Part shown: positions 38,013 through 46,887 of the stretch, piece by piece | Numbering within the stretch: position 1 is the stretch's first letter | Layout: each line of letters begins with the position of its first letter | From: Alphaproteobacteria bacterium | GTDB taxonomy: Bacteria; Pseudomonadota; Alphaproteobacteria; JAJFFI01 | Length of the DNA: 64,000 nt | Direction of reading: 5' to 3' | Assembly (NCBI GenBank): GCA_030066595.1 | Contig: JASJBI010000009.1 | Span: 62,001-126,000 of the forward strand | The notes under the pieces: model-generated | Seen by the model: only the letters and a program-made list of their open reading frames with translations | Databases searched by the model: none | What the model was told of the DNA's origin: nothing | Position numbers and translations under genes: made by a program

Positions 38013-39125
38013 ATGCGGAAATCGCTCCCTGGCGGCTCCGGGGCCAGGGCACTTCGAATGGTGAATGGCACGGTGGCTGGCATTGCGGCGAGCGCGTTCG
38101 TCGCTGGTGCGGTTCTGGTGTTCCTGATCCTGGGCGTCGGTGCCCCTCCACCCATTTCTGACATCAGCGAAATCACCCCTGCTGCGGGCGGCGGTGGGTC
38201 GCTCGGTGGCGGGACGGAGGGGGGCAACCCGCCGGCGGCGCCGGACCCGCAAGAGGCCGAGGAAGATCCCAGGAACCGGGTGGTCGCGATCGTGGATGGC
38301 GCCGCGCTTCGACTGAACGATCTCGAGGCGTACAAGCAGATGATGCCGTCGGAGCTGCGCGAGCTTCCGGTCAACGTGATTTACGCTCCCTTGCTCGAAC
38401 AAGCGATCACCGGCGAGGTGCTGGCGGCAGCGGGCCGCAAGCTCAGGCTCGACAAGGCGGCGAACGTGCGCAATCGCGTCGCCTTTATCGAAGACCGTCT
38501 GATCCAAAGCGCCTATCTGGCGCGCCTGGCGGAAGAGGCGCGGCAGGCGCCGGTCGCGGACGAGCAGATCCAGGAGCGCTATCTCGCGTTCCTCGAGGCC
38601 TACGAGGCCGAGGACGAGGTCCGCGCCCGGCATATTCTGCTCAAGACCCGCCAGGACGCCATGGAGGTGATCGGGCAACTGGAGAAGGGCGGCGATTTCG
38701 CCGAACTGGCGAAAAAGAAGTCGACCGGCCCGTCGGCGGCCTATGGCGGTGATCTTGGCTACTTTTCCTATGGGGAAATGGAAACGCCCTTTGCGGACGC
38801 GGCCTTCGCGCTCAAGACCGGGGCGTTCACCCGCCAACCCGTCAAGACCAAGTTCGGCTGGCATGTCATCATTGTCGAGGACCGGCGCAAGAAGGGGCCG
38901 CCAGCACTCGACGAGATGCGCGACAAGCTCGCCGAAAAGATCGCCCAGGAGAAGGTGCAGGCGTCCATCGATAGCCTGCGCAGCGCCGTGGCGATCGAGC
39001 GCTACAATCCGGATGGCTCGCCGATGAAAACGCTGCCGGCCGATAAGAGCGTGCAGTCACAAAGCGGCGCGCCCGAGGGTTCGTCCGCCGAGCCTCTGAC
39101 CTATCCGAACAGCCAAGCCGACTAG
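38013..39125 (+). CDS. parvulin-type peptidyl-prolyl isomerase, membrane anchored
   Basis: A 370-aa SurA/PpiC-like protein. After a short basic N-terminus comes one hydrophobic helix (TVAGIAASAFVAGAVLVFLIL), a Gly/Pro-rich linker, a SurA-N-like helical region (residues 95-210) and a parvulin domain: RARHILLKTRQDAMEVI, GGDFAELAKKKSTGPSAAYGGDLGYF, VKTKFGWHVIIVEDRR. It should fold exported proteins in the periplasm. I chose the ATG at 38013; other in-frame ATGs lie at 37974, 37983 and 38058. Confidence 0.88.
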   Translation: MRKSLPGGSGARALRMVNGTVAGIAASAFVAGAVLVFLILGVGAPPPISDISEITPAAGGGGSLGGGTEGGNPPAAPDPQEAEEDPRNRVVAIVDGAALRLNDLEAYKQMMPSELRELPVNVIYAPLLEQAITGEVLAAAGRKLRLDKAANVRNRVAFIEDRLIQSAYLARLAEEARQAPVADEQIQERYLAFLEAYEAEDEVRARHILLKTRQDAMEVIGQLEKGGDFAELAKKKSTGPSAAYGGDLGYFSYGEMETPFADAAFALKTGAFTRQPVKTKFGWHVIIVEDRRKKGPPALDEMRDKLAEKIAQEKVQASIDSLRSAVAIERYNPDGSPMKTLPADKSVQSQSGAPEGSSAEPLTYPNSQAD

Positions 39126-39143
39126 CTGGAAAGAAGAACCGTC

Positions 39144-40394
39144 ATGTCGGTTTCTACGCCAAGCAGGCCGGAGCCCGGCCCTTTGGCGCCGGCGCGGTTC
39201 CCCGAGCTGCCGGCGGTTGCCGGCGTGCGCCTCGGGGCGACGGCCTGCGGCGTACGCTATCCCGGACGCACCGATCTGTGTCTGATGACGTTCGATCCGG
39301 CGGCCTCGATCGCTGGCGTGCTGACCCGGTCGCGTACCGCGGCGGCGCCGGTGGACTGGTGCCGGGCGCGGCTGCCGACCGGCCGGGTGCGGGCGATCGT
39401 CGTGAACTCGGGCAACGCGAACGCCTTCACCGGCCGCGCCGGATGGGAGTCGGTGGTGCGTATCGCTGCCAAGGTGGCCAAGGTGGTGGGCTGCGCCAAG
39501 GAGGAGGTGTTCGTCGCCTCGACGGGCGTGATCGGCGAGCCGCTGCCGGACCAGGTCATCACCGATTCGATTGCCGGCCTGTTCGAGACCGTTACGCCGA
39601 AGAGCTGGCAGCCCGCCGCAGAGGCGATCATGACCACGGACCTGTTCCCAAAGGGCGCCACGCGGCGGGCGGAAATCGCCGGCGTGCCGGTCACCCTCAA
39701 CGGCATCGCCAAGGGCTCGGGCATGATTGCGCCGGATATGGCGACCATGTTGGCCTTCGTCGTCACCGACGCGACCCTGCCGGGGCCCATTCTGCAGTCC
39801 CTGTTGAACCGCGCCAACGAGCGTTCGTTCAATGCGATCACGGTGGACGGGGACACCTCGACCAGCGACACCGTGCTGCTGGCGGCCACCGGCGAGGCGG
39901 TCAATCCGCTGGTCACCCACGCTGCCGACCCCCGGCTCAAGCGCTTCCGCACCGCGCTCGAGCACCTGATGATCGATTTGGCGCAGCAGGTCGTTCGCGA
40001 CGGTGAGGGCGCCAGCAAGTTCGTCACCATCACCGTGACCGGCGCAGCCTCCGCGCGCGCGGCCCGCCGGATCGGCCTTGCCGTCGGCGGCTCACCGCTG
40101 GTCAAGACGGCGATCGCCGGCGAGGACGCCAACTGGGGCCGCATCGTCATGGCGGTGGGCAAGGCGGGCGAGAAGGCCGACCGGGACCGTCTGGCCATCC
40201 GGATCGGCGGCGTGACGGTCGCCGACAAGGGCGAGCGCGTGCCGGGCTATGACGAAGCCCCGGTCGCCGCCCACATGCGAGGCCGGGAGATCGAGATCGA
40301 GGTGGACGTGGGCGTCGGCCGGGGCCGGGCCACGGTCTGGACCTGCGATCTGACCCACGGCTATATCACCATCAATGCCGACTACCGCACCTGA
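39144..40394 (+). CDS. argJ: bifunctional glutamate N-acetyltransferase/N-acetylglutamate synthase
   Basis: A 416-aa self-cleaving Ntn-type enzyme recycling the acetyl group from N-acetylornithine to glutamate. The autocleavage site lies in KGSGMIAPDMATMLAFV (before the Thr). Other blocks are VNSGNANAFTG, TTDLFPKGA, NAITVDGDTSTSDTVLLAA and EDANWGRIVMAVGKAGE, ending HGYITINADYRT. It heads a compact set with the acetyltransferase and mutT, overlapping the former by 20 bp. Confidence 0.97.
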   Translation: MSVSTPSRPEPGPLAPARFPELPAVAGVRLGATACGVRYPGRTDLCLMTFDPAASIAGVLTRSRTAAAPVDWCRARLPTGRVRAIVVNSGNANAFTGRAGWESVVRIAAKVAKVVGCAKEEVFVASTGVIGEPLPDQVITDSIAGLFETVTPKSWQPAAEAIMTTDLFPKGATRRAEIAGVPVTLNGIAKGSGMIAPDMATMLAFVVTDATLPGPILQSLLNRANERSFNAITVDGDTSTSDTVLLAATGEAVNPLVTHAADPRLKRFRTALEHLMIDLAQQVVRDGEGASKFVTITVTGAASARAARRIGLAVGGSPLVKTAIAGEDANWGRIVMAVGKAGEKADRDRLAIRIGGVTVADKGERVPGYDEAPVAAHMRGREIEIEVDVGVGRGRATVWTCDLTHGYITINADYRT

Positions 40395-40932
40395 CCCATC
40401 CGGAGCGCAGCCGTCACTGACCGGCGACCGGCTGCGGCTGCGTCCCCTCACGGAGGCGGACCTGCCCGCGATGGCCGAGTTGGCCAACGACAGGGAGCTC
40501 GCCGAGCGCACCGCGCGCATTCCCCATCCCTATGGCCTCGAGGACGCGCGGGGGTTTTTTAAGATGCAGCAGCGAGGCGGGGAGTCGGTCTTCGCCATCG
40601 AACGCAGCGCCGATCGCAGCTTTCTGGGATTGATCGGGCTCGTCTTTCCGAACGGCGAGCTGCCGCCCAGCCTGGGCTTCTGGCTCGGCCGGCCCTACTG
40701 GAACCAGGGCTACATGACCGAGGCGATCGGCCTCGTTCTGGACTACGCCTTCACCCAGCTGGACGCGGCCTCGGTGCGGGCCGAAGCCTTTCTCGACAAC
40801 GCCGCCTCGATACGGGTTCAGGAGAAGGCGGGCATGACCTATATCGGCCGCGACGTTCAGGCGGCGCCGGCGCGTGGCGGCGACCGCGACGTGGAGGTGC
40901 GCGAGATCCGGCGCGAGGCCTGGCGGCCATGA
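40375..40932 (+). CDS. GNAT-family N-acetyltransferase (RimJ-like)
   Basis: A 185-aa GNAT protein of the ribosomal-protein acetyltransferase type: LRLRPLTEADLPAMAELAND at the start, LGFWLGRPYWNQGYMTEAIG as the acetyl-CoA-binding motif A and AEAFLDNAASIRVQEKAGM as motif B. Its ATG overlaps the end of argJ, and its stop overlaps mutT as ATGA, so all three genes are coupled. Confidence 0.9.
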   Translation: MPTTAPDPSGAQPSLTGDRLRLRPLTEADLPAMAELANDRELAERTARIPHPYGLEDARGFFKMQQRGGESVFAIERSADRSFLGLIGLVFPNGELPPSLGFWLGRPYWNQGYMTEAIGLVLDYAFTQLDAASVRAEAFLDNAASIRVQEKAGMTYIGRDVQAAPARGGDRDVEVREIRREAWRP

Positions 40933-41336
40933 CCGGCGGGCCCGTGATGCTGGTCGCCGCGGTGGCGTTGATCGACCGGGACGGCCGCGTCTTGCTGCAG
41001 CAGCGTCCGGCGGATAAGCACCTGGGCGGGCTCTGGGAGTTTCCGGGCGGCAAGCTCGCGGACGGCGAGACGCCCGAGGCGGCGCTGATCCGCGAGCTGC
41101 GCGAGGAGTTGGGCGTCGACACGGAGGAGAGCTGCCTGGCCCCGTTCACCTTCGCCTCGCACCGCTATGACGACTTCCATCTTCTGATGCCGCTCTATGT
41201 CTGCCGGGTCTGGAAGGGCGTCGTGACGCCCCACGAGGGCCAGGCCGTCAAATGGGTGCGCCCGCGTGACATGAGCGACTACCCGATGCCGCCCGCGGAC
41301 GAGCCCCTGGTCGCCATGCTGAGGGACTTGCTCTGA
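40929..41336 (+). CDS. mutT: MutT-type Nudix hydrolase (8-oxo-dGTP diphosphatase)
   Basis: A 135-aa Nudix enzyme that sanitises oxidised nucleotides. The Nudix box runs from GGKLADGETPEAALIRELREELG (residues about 41-63; GX5EX7REUXEEXGU fits exactly). QQRPADKHLGGLWEFPGGK is typical of MutT, and RYDDFHLLMPLYVCRVWKG is the substrate-side strand. Third gene of the argJ set. Confidence 0.93.
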   Translation: MTGGPVMLVAAVALIDRDGRVLLQQRPADKHLGGLWEFPGGKLADGETPEAALIRELREELGVDTEESCLAPFTFASHRYDDFHLLMPLYVCRVWKGVVTPHEGQAVKWVRPRDMSDYPMPPADEPLVAMLRDLL

Positions 41337-41461
41337 TAGGCAAAGCAAGGTCGGTCAGAAATGACTTTGCCCGCGGCATGGCCGAGCGCGGCCGTTCAAT
41401 CGCGGTCGGGAATCGGGCGCTTCCGTGGTAGGATCGTGGTGGGCTAGTGAGGAGGTGACAG

Positions 41462-42271
41462 ATGCCGATCTTCCTAGACCGTCACGATGTGGGAGAAGCG
41501 ACCGCAGAAGACGTTGCAAAGCTGCACGTCAAGGACTTGGCGATCCAAGACGATTACGGCGTCAAGTTCCTGACCTATTGGTACGATGCGGAACGCCGAA
41601 CGACGTTCTGCCTCGTCGATGCACCGGACAAGGAGACGGCGGACAGGGTCCATGCGGAGGCGCATGGGCATATCTCCAACGAGATGATCGCGGTGGATCT
41701 GTCGGCCGTCGAGGCCTTCTTGGGGCGCATCCAGGATCCTCCTTCGGCCGCGACGGAGCCGCTCGAGGACTCGGCCTTCCGAGCCATCATGTTCACGGAC
41801 ATTGTTGGGTCGACGGAAATGACCGCCCAGCTCGGAGACACGATGGCGATGGAACTCGTCAAGGCGCACGACGCGATCGTACGGCGCTGTTTGGAGACCC
41901 ACGGCGGCGCTGAGGTAAAGCATCTTGGCGATGGCATCATGGCATCGTTCGATGGCGTTCCTGCCTCGGCGGCGTGTGCGGTCGCCATTCAGCGAGAGCT
42001 GGAGTCCTACAATCAAGGCGGCGATATCCCCATCCGTGTTCGGATCGGCATCCATGCCGGCGAGCCCGTCGAAGAGAGCAATGATCTGTTCGGTTCGGCA
42101 GTGCAGATGGCATCTCGCATATGCGGCATCAGCCAGGCGGGAGGCATCCTCGTGTCGGCCGAGGTCGAGGAGGCCTGCGCCGGCGCCGACCTGCGGTTTG
42201 AGCCAATGGGCCCACAGACCCTGAAGGGATTTTCGGAGCCCGTTCAGCTCTATTCGCTGGTTCCGGCATAG
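41462..42271 (+). CDS. DUF4242 (nickel-binding-like) domain fused to a class III nucleotide cyclase
   Basis: A 269-aa two-domain protein behind an excellent GAGGAGGTGAC ribosome site. Residues 1-85 match DUF4242 ([19 protein letters not shown]..., [21 protein letters not shown]), a ferredoxin-like fold known from a nickel-binding protein. Residues about 105-269 form a class III adenylate/guanylate cyclase: [20 protein letters not shown] carries the first metal Asp, [11 protein letters not shown] the second, [11 protein letters not shown] the transition-state region, and [11 protein letters not shown] the usual tail. A metal- or ligand-sensing cyclase is inferred. It sits alone before hisI. 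Confidence 0.87.
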   Translation: MPIFLDRHDVGEATAEDVAKLHVKDLAIQDDYGVKFLTYWYDAERRTTFCLVDAPDKETADRVHAEAHGHISNEMIAVDLSAVEAFLGRIQDPPSAATEPLEDSAFRAIMFTDIVGSTEMTAQLGDTMAMELVKAHDAIVRRCLETHGGAEVKHLGDGIMASFDGVPASAACAVAIQRELESYNQGGDIPIRVRIGIHAGEPVEESNDLFGSAVQMASRICGISQAGGILVSAEVEEACAGADLRFEPMGPQTLKGFSEPVQLYSLVPA

Positions 42272-42402
42272 GGGGCCCTGGCGGCAGTCTTGCCCCGAGG
42301 CCGGTTGCGGAGGCCACCACCGTTCCTTGTCAGGCCAGCCGGCGGTCCTTACATTCCGTAGAGTACCGGCGCAGGCACGCTGGGCTGACAAAGGATAGAA
42401 TC

Positions 42403-42888
42403 GTGACCTCGAAGACACCGGATTTTGCGGCCCGCGAGACGGTCGAACAGGTCGAGGAGGGCGATCGCCTCGCCCCCAAATTCGACGCCGATGGCTTGAT
42501 CCCCGTGGTCACCACGGCGGCCGGGACCGGCGAAGTCTTGATGCTCGGCTATATGAACGCCGAGGCGCTGGCCAAGACCATCGAGACCGGCGAGGCGCAC
42601 TATTGGAGCCGCTCGCGCCAGGTGCTCTGGCACAAGGGCGCGACCAGCGGCCTGGTCCAGAGGGTGGTCGAGATGCGCATCGACGACGACCAGGACGCGG
42701 TATGGCTGCAGGTCGAGATCCCCGGCGACGCGAGCTGCCATGTGGGCTACCGCTCCTGCTTCTACCGCTCGGTGCCGACCGGCTCGAACTTCGCCGGCGG
42801 CGCGGTGAAGCTCACCTTCGAAGAGACCGAGAAGACCTTCGACCCGAAACAGGTCTACGGCGACGCGCCCAACCCGACGCGGCTGTAA
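42403..42888 (+). CDS. hisI: phosphoribosyl-AMP cyclohydrolase
   Basis: A 161-aa Zn/Mg enzyme opening the purine ring of PR-AMP in histidine synthesis. Family blocks are [37 protein letters not shown], then [16 protein letters not shown] and [14 protein letters not shown] with the conserved metal-site cysteines. The usual DCDxD reads DDDQD here. The start is GTG, with AAGGAT 6-11 nt upstream. A diverged copy of its last 28 residues lies 10.6 kb to the right. Confidence 0.94.
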   Translation: MTSKTPDFAARETVEQVEEGDRLAPKFDADGLIPVVTTAAGTGEVLMLGYMNAEALAKTIETGEAHYWSRSRQVLWHKGATSGLVQRVVEMRIDDDQDAVWLQVEIPGDASCHVGYRSCFYRSVPTGSNFAGGAVKLTFEETEKTFDPKQVYGDAPNPTRL

Positions 42889-42997
42889 CGCCGCTGTGCC
42901 GTAGACCTGCCTTCGATCTCTGCGCCAAGGGCCGCTGAGCGGCCCTCACCGGCCGTCGAGGGCAGCCGTTTTGCACTTCGAAGATTTGCCATTGCCG

Positions 42998-43037
42998 GAT
43001 CCCTCGCCGAAGCCATCCGGCATTCCGGCGAGGGATC
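42998..43037. terminator. perfect 12-bp hairpin between convergent hisI and dctM
   Basis: GATCCCTCGCCG (42998-43009) pairs perfectly with CGGCGAGGGATC (43026-43037) around a 16-nt loop. It could end transcription from both sides, but neither strand has a T-run after it. The geometry matches the hairpins before meaB. Confidence 0.5.
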
Positions 43038-43080
43038 GTTGATGTCATCGGCTGGCGGCGATCTCTGGTCTTCGCAACAG

Positions 43081-44397
43081 CTACATCGAGGCCACAAGCC
43101 ATAGCGATAGGCCGGGCACGAAGATCAGCAGCGCCAGCCGAAAGATATCTGCGATCCAGAACGGCAGCACGCCACGGAAGATCGTGCCAAGCGGCACGTT
43201 GCGCAGCACGCCTTTCAGCACAAAGACGTTCATGCCGACCGGCGGCGTAATCAGGCTGATCTCGGTCACCACGACCACGATAATCGCGAACCAGATCAGC
43301 GCGTTCTCCGGGTCCGACAGGAGCTCGTAGCCGAAGTCCAGCTCGTACATCAGCGGGTAGAACACCGGCACCGTGAGCAGGATCATCGACAGGCTCTCCA
43401 GCACGCAGCCGAGCAGCAGGTAGATGGCGATGATCGCAGCGATCACCATCCAGGGTGAGAGCTCCGCATCGGTCACGAATCCAGCCAGCGCGTCCGGCAG
43501 CCCGGCAAAATTGATGAAGTTGGTGAACAGCTCGGCGCCGATGATCACCGCGAAGATCATGGCGGTGGCCCGGATGCTTTCCAGGATCGCCTGAAACAGG
43601 CCCTTCATGTCGAGGGTGCGCAGCCCCAACGCGATCACCAGCGCCGCCCCCGCGCCCATGCCCGCAGCCTCGGTCGGGGTGAAGAACCCGCCATAGATGC
43701 CGACCATGATGAACAAGAACAGCCCGATCACGCAGATCACGCCGATTCGGTCCGATCGGCTCATCGGTTCGGGTTCGGCCGCGTCGGGTGCCAGCGACGG
43801 GTTGAGTCTGACGGCGGCCATCACCGCCAGCAGATAGAACAGCACGCCAATGATGCCGGGAATCACCCCAGCGATGAACAGCTTGGCGATATTCGATTCG
43901 GTCAAGAGCCCGTAAATGATCAGGATCACGCTCGGCGGAATGAGAATTCCCAGCGTGCCGCCGGCGGCGATCGAACCGGTGGCGAGGCTGTCGGCATAGC
44001 CAAAGCGACGCATCGAGGGCATCGCCACCTTCGACATGGTCGCAGCCGTGGCAAGGGAGGAGCCGCACACGGCGGAGAACCCGCCACAGGACAGCACCGA
44101 GGCCATGGCCAACCCGCCGCGCAACCGCCCAAATGCCCGGTCGGCGGCGGCGAACAACCCATGGGCCACACCAGACAGCGCCAACACATTGCCCATGAAG
44201 ATGAAGAGTGGGATCACCGACAGCGAGTAGGACAGCGCCGTGTCGAACGCGACCTGACCGGTCATCGCCCAGGCCGGCTCCCAGCCGCGCATCAACGCAA
44301 AACCGATGCCGCCGACCGCTGCCATGGCGAAGGCGATTGGCACCCGCAGCAGGATCAGGCCCAGAAGGATGCCGAAGCCGACGAGAGATTCAGTCAT
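43081..44397 (-). CDS. dctM: TRAP transporter large permease (DctM)
   Basis: A 438-aa inner-membrane permease with about 12 helices: VIPLFIFMGNVLALSGVA, FGYADSLATGSIAAGGTLGILIPPS (the SIAAGGTLGILIPPS DctM hallmark) and ITPPVGMNVFVLKG near the end. It uses the Na+ or H+ gradient to import the organic acid handed over by the DctP subunit. The start at 44397 overlaps the dctQ stop by 8 bp. Last gene of the leftward catabolic operon. Confidence 0.94.
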   Translation of the reverse strand: MTESLVGFGILLGLILLRVPIAFAMAAVGGIGFALMRGWEPAWAMTGQVAFDTALSYSLSVIPLFIFMGNVLALSGVAHGLFAAADRAFGRLRGGLAMASVLSCGGFSAVCGSSLATAATMSKVAMPSMRRFGYADSLATGSIAAGGTLGILIPPSVILIIYGLLTESNIAKLFIAGVIPGIIGVLFYLLAVMAAVRLNPSLAPDAAEPEPMSRSDRIGVICVIGLFLFIMVGIYGGFFTPTEAAGMGAGAALVIALGLRTLDMKGLFQAILESIRATAMIFAVIIGAELFTNFINFAGLPDALAGFVTDAELSPWMVIAAIIAIYLLLGCVLESLSMILLTVPVFYPLMYELDFGYELLSDPENALIWFAIIVVVVTEISLITPPVGMNVFVLKGVLRNVPLGTIFRGVLPFWIADIFRLALLIFVPGLSLWLVASM

Positions 44398-44953
44398 GGC
44401 TCCCCTCAGACCCGGTGTCGCTGGGAGTCTGCGCCGGATCGACCACGCCACGCAGGAATGCGATGCCAGCGCTCAGCAAGCACGACACCGCCGCGAGATA
44501 GCCGAACGGCGCCAGCGGGATTGCCAAGGCGTTGGTCGTGGCGCCGTCGGCAGCCGCGCTGAGGGCATGGGAGAACAGCCGCCACGAGAAGGTCATGAGC
44601 AACGCCATCGAAAAGAAGCCTGCAAACAGGTTCAAGAGCTGGTTCGTGTTTTTGCCGAACGCCATTTGCAGGAGATCGACCTCGACATGCTCGCGCCGCT
44701 CGGTCGTCAGCGGCAGAGCCGAGAACACGAGCGCCGCGAGCATGAGTTCGGTGATTTCGAAGGCGCCCGAGAGCGGCGCGTCGAGGAAATAGCGCCCCAC
44801 CACATCGATGCAGGTGACGGCGACCAGGCAGAGAAGCAGGATCGCCGCGACGACGCCGAGCGTCCTTTCCAGCCAGCGGCCGAGGTTGTCGCCAAAGACG
44901 CCACCGAAACCGCCGTCGGTGACGGCGCGCCCTCTTCGCCCGAACGGGTCCAT
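44390..44953 (-). CDS. dctQ: TRAP transporter small permease (DctQ)
   Basis: A 187-aa four-helix protein: LGVVAAILLLCLVAVTCIDVVGRYF is the first helix with the DctQ VxGRYF signature. EHVEVDLL, following the second helix, is the second hallmark. It sits between dctP (2 bp upstream) and dctM (8-bp overlap). Confidence 0.92.
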   Translation of the reverse strand: MDPFGRRGRAVTDGGFGGVFGDNLGRWLERTLGVVAAILLLCLVAVTCIDVVGRYFLDAPLSGAFEITELMLAALVFSALPLTTERREHVEVDLLQMAFGKNTNQLLNLFAGFFSMALLMTFSWRLFSHALSAAADGATTNALAIPLAPFGYLAAVSCLLSAGIAFLRGVVDPAQTPSDTGSEGSHD

Positions 44954-44955
44954 GT

Positions 44956-45993
44956 TTAGAACTCGACGCCGGAGGCTTTACGCAGCGACTTGAGCGCCGC
45001 TTCGCCGTCGAAGCCGTCCTTCTTGATCTCTGCCGACCACTCCGCCTCGTGTCTTGCGGCTATTCCCTTGACCGCGTCGAGGAGTTCTGGCGGCGCATCG
45101 TAGATCTCGATGCCGGCTTTCTCGATCTTGCCGATCGACTTTTCATCGGCGTCGTTCCACGCCTTGCCCACGCGCTCGGCGAAAGCCTCCCCGGAGATCG
45201 CCTCGATCGCCGCCTGGTCCTTCGGCGAGATCTCCTTCCACTTGGCCTCGTTCATGACCACGAACCAGGTGGTGTTGTAGAGTCCGCCCGGAACACGCAT
45301 GGAGTATTTGAGGTCGTCCGTCAGCTTGAAGGCGGTCAGCGCCTCGTAGGTAAAGGTCACGCCGTCGATCACGCCCCGCGAGAGCTTTTCGTAGACTTCG
45401 CCAGACGACATGAACAGGGTGGTCGCGCCGAGATCGCCCATCAGCTCGGCGATGTAGCCGCCGGGCGTGCGGATCTTAAGCCCCTTGAGGTCTTCGGCCT
45501 TTTCGATCTTGCGAACCTTGTTGTGCAGGATGCCGGGGCCGTGCACGAACAAGCCCAGAAGTTTGACGCCCTTATGCTCGGCCTGGGCATCCAGTGTCCC
45601 GGCATAGACATTCCAGAAGGCCTTTGAGGCGCTGACCGCGTCGTCGCCGATAAACGAGAACTGGCCGATCCGAGAGCGGGCGAAACGATCATCCTTGGTG
45701 AAGGAGTGCAGACCGTAGGTGATATCGGCCACACCGTCCGCGGCCATGTCGTAATGCGCCGGCGGCGGGCCGAGCGGCTTGGCGAGTACGCGGACCGTCA
45801 CCCGGCCTTCGGTGACTTCCTTGACCTTCTTCGCCCAGGGCTTCATCGCGTTGACAGCGATCGGATGACGCGGCGGCAGCCAGGAAGACATCACGAGCTT
45901 CGTTTCGGCCATCGCCGGTCCCGCCAGAGCGGTCAGCAGCGTCGCCGCGGCCACGGTCACAGTTGCGACGGAAGTTCTAAGGTTGATCGTCAT
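44956..45993 (-). CDS. dctP: TRAP transporter substrate-binding protein (DctP)
   Basis: A 345-aa periplasmic receptor. The signal peptide is MTINLRTSVATVTVAAATLL..., cleaving near AMA-ETK. The conserved arginine that binds carboxylates lies in GLKIRTPGGYIAELM, and FTYEALTAFKLTDDLKYSM is a late family block. Its place behind the FAD monooxygenase and fumarylacetoacetase genes suggests import of an aromatic or related carboxylate. The 108-bp gap before it may carry a secondary promoter. Confidence 0.93.
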   Translation of the reverse strand: MTINLRTSVATVTVAAATLLTALAGPAMAETKLVMSSWLPPRHPIAVNAMKPWAKKVKEVTEGRVTVRVLAKPLGPPPAHYDMAADGVADITYGLHSFTKDDRFARSRIGQFSFIGDDAVSASKAFWNVYAGTLDAQAEHKGVKLLGLFVHGPGILHNKVRKIEKAEDLKGLKIRTPGGYIAELMGDLGATTLFMSSGEVYEKLSRGVIDGVTFTYEALTAFKLTDDLKYSMRVPGGLYNTTWFVVMNEAKWKEISPKDQAAIEAISGEAFAERVGKAWNDADEKSIGKIEKAGIEIYDAPPELLDAVKGIAARHEAEWSAEIKKDGFDGEAALKSLRKASGVEF

Positions 45994-46101
45994 CGGTTCC
46001 TCCCCAGTTCGGCGCCACGGCGCCAGTTGATAGACACTATCCCACGGTTGGCTCCGGTTCGTCCCGGCCGCCGGACAGCGGAAAAAAGCGGTCCTTCGGG
46101 C

Positions 46102-46644
46102 TCAGCTATTGCCGAGCTCCTTCTCATGGAGCCAGGCCGCGTGCTTGGGCGCGCGCTTGGTCTGCGACCATTCCTCGAGCATGTCCCATTTGACGGCATC
46201 GAGCCTCTCGAGCAGTGCCGCCTCGTCGGGGTCCGGGCAGGCGAGCTCAATGCGATGCCCGTTGGGATCGAAGAAGTAGATCGAGTGGAAGATCGAGTGG
46301 TCCGTGACCCCGAGCACGTCGACGCCGTTCGCCTCCAGATGCTCGCGGAACTTGAGCAGCGTGTCCCGGTCCTTGACCTTGAAGGCGATGTGCTGGACCC
46401 ATTCGGGCGTATTCGGGTCGCGGCCCATCTCGGGCTTCGTCGGCAGCTCAAAGAAGGCCAGCACGTTGCCGTCGCCGGCGTCGAGGAAGAGATGCATATA
46501 GGGGTCGGGCTCGTGGGTCGAGGGCACCTGGTCCTCGGCGATCGCGAGCACGAAGTCCATGTTCAGGTTCTTCGTGTACCACTCGACGGTCTCCTTGGCG
46601 TCCTTGCACCGGTAGGCGACGTGGTGGATCTTTTCGACTTTCAT
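46102..46644 (-). CDS. VOC family protein, dioxygenase-like
   Basis: A 180-aa vicinal-oxygen-chelate protein. IHHVAYRCKDAKETVEWYTKN opens the first module; VQHIAFKVKDRDTLLKF and FDPNGHRIELACPD the second. Likely metal ligands are His8 (IHHVAY), His in VQHIAF and Glu in HRIELA, as in extradiol-type dioxygenases and related isomerases. It could be a ring-cleavage or decarbonylating step in the operon's pathway. Single-domain VOC proteins are too plastic to name the reaction. Confidence 0.85.
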   Translation of the reverse strand: MKVEKIHHVAYRCKDAKETVEWYTKNLNMDFVLAIAEDQVPSTHEPDPYMHLFLDAGDGNVLAFFELPTKPEMGRDPNTPEWVQHIAFKVKDRDTLLKFREHLEANGVDVLGVTDHSIFHSIYFFDPNGHRIELACPDPDEAALLERLDAVKWDMLEEWSQTKRAPKHAAWLHEKELGNS

Positions 46645-46672
46645 CGGTCCTGTCCTCTCTGATCGGCCGGGG

Positions 46673-46873
46673 TCAGCCGGCGGCTGGTTGGGCGGCGGTC
46701 GCGAAGGCCTCGCGCAGCACCTCGCGGTCGCCGATGTGATTTGCGAGGATCAACAGCAGGCGCGCGTTGATCGCATCGCTTTCGTCCTTCTCGCGCCCCT
46801 CGTGCAGCGCCAGCAGTTCGGCGTAGAACCCGTCGGGGTCGGGAATGTTGGGTGCGGTCGTCAGTTTCGGCAT
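46673..46873 (-). CDS. DUF2783 domain-containing small protein
   Basis: A 66-aa protein, NIPDPDGFYAELLALHEGRE then NARLLLILANHIGDREVLREAF, matching DUF2783. Family members typically sit beside aromatic FAD monooxygenase genes, as here (14 bp after one). It may be a small accessory subunit; the role is unknown. The start is the ATG at 46873, with an AGGAGG box upstream; a start six codons earlier is possible. Confidence 0.82.
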   Translation of the reverse strand: MPKLTTAPNIPDPDGFYAELLALHEGREKDESDAINARLLLILANHIGDREVLREAFATAAQPAAG

Positions 46874-46887
46874 TGTACGGTCCTCCT

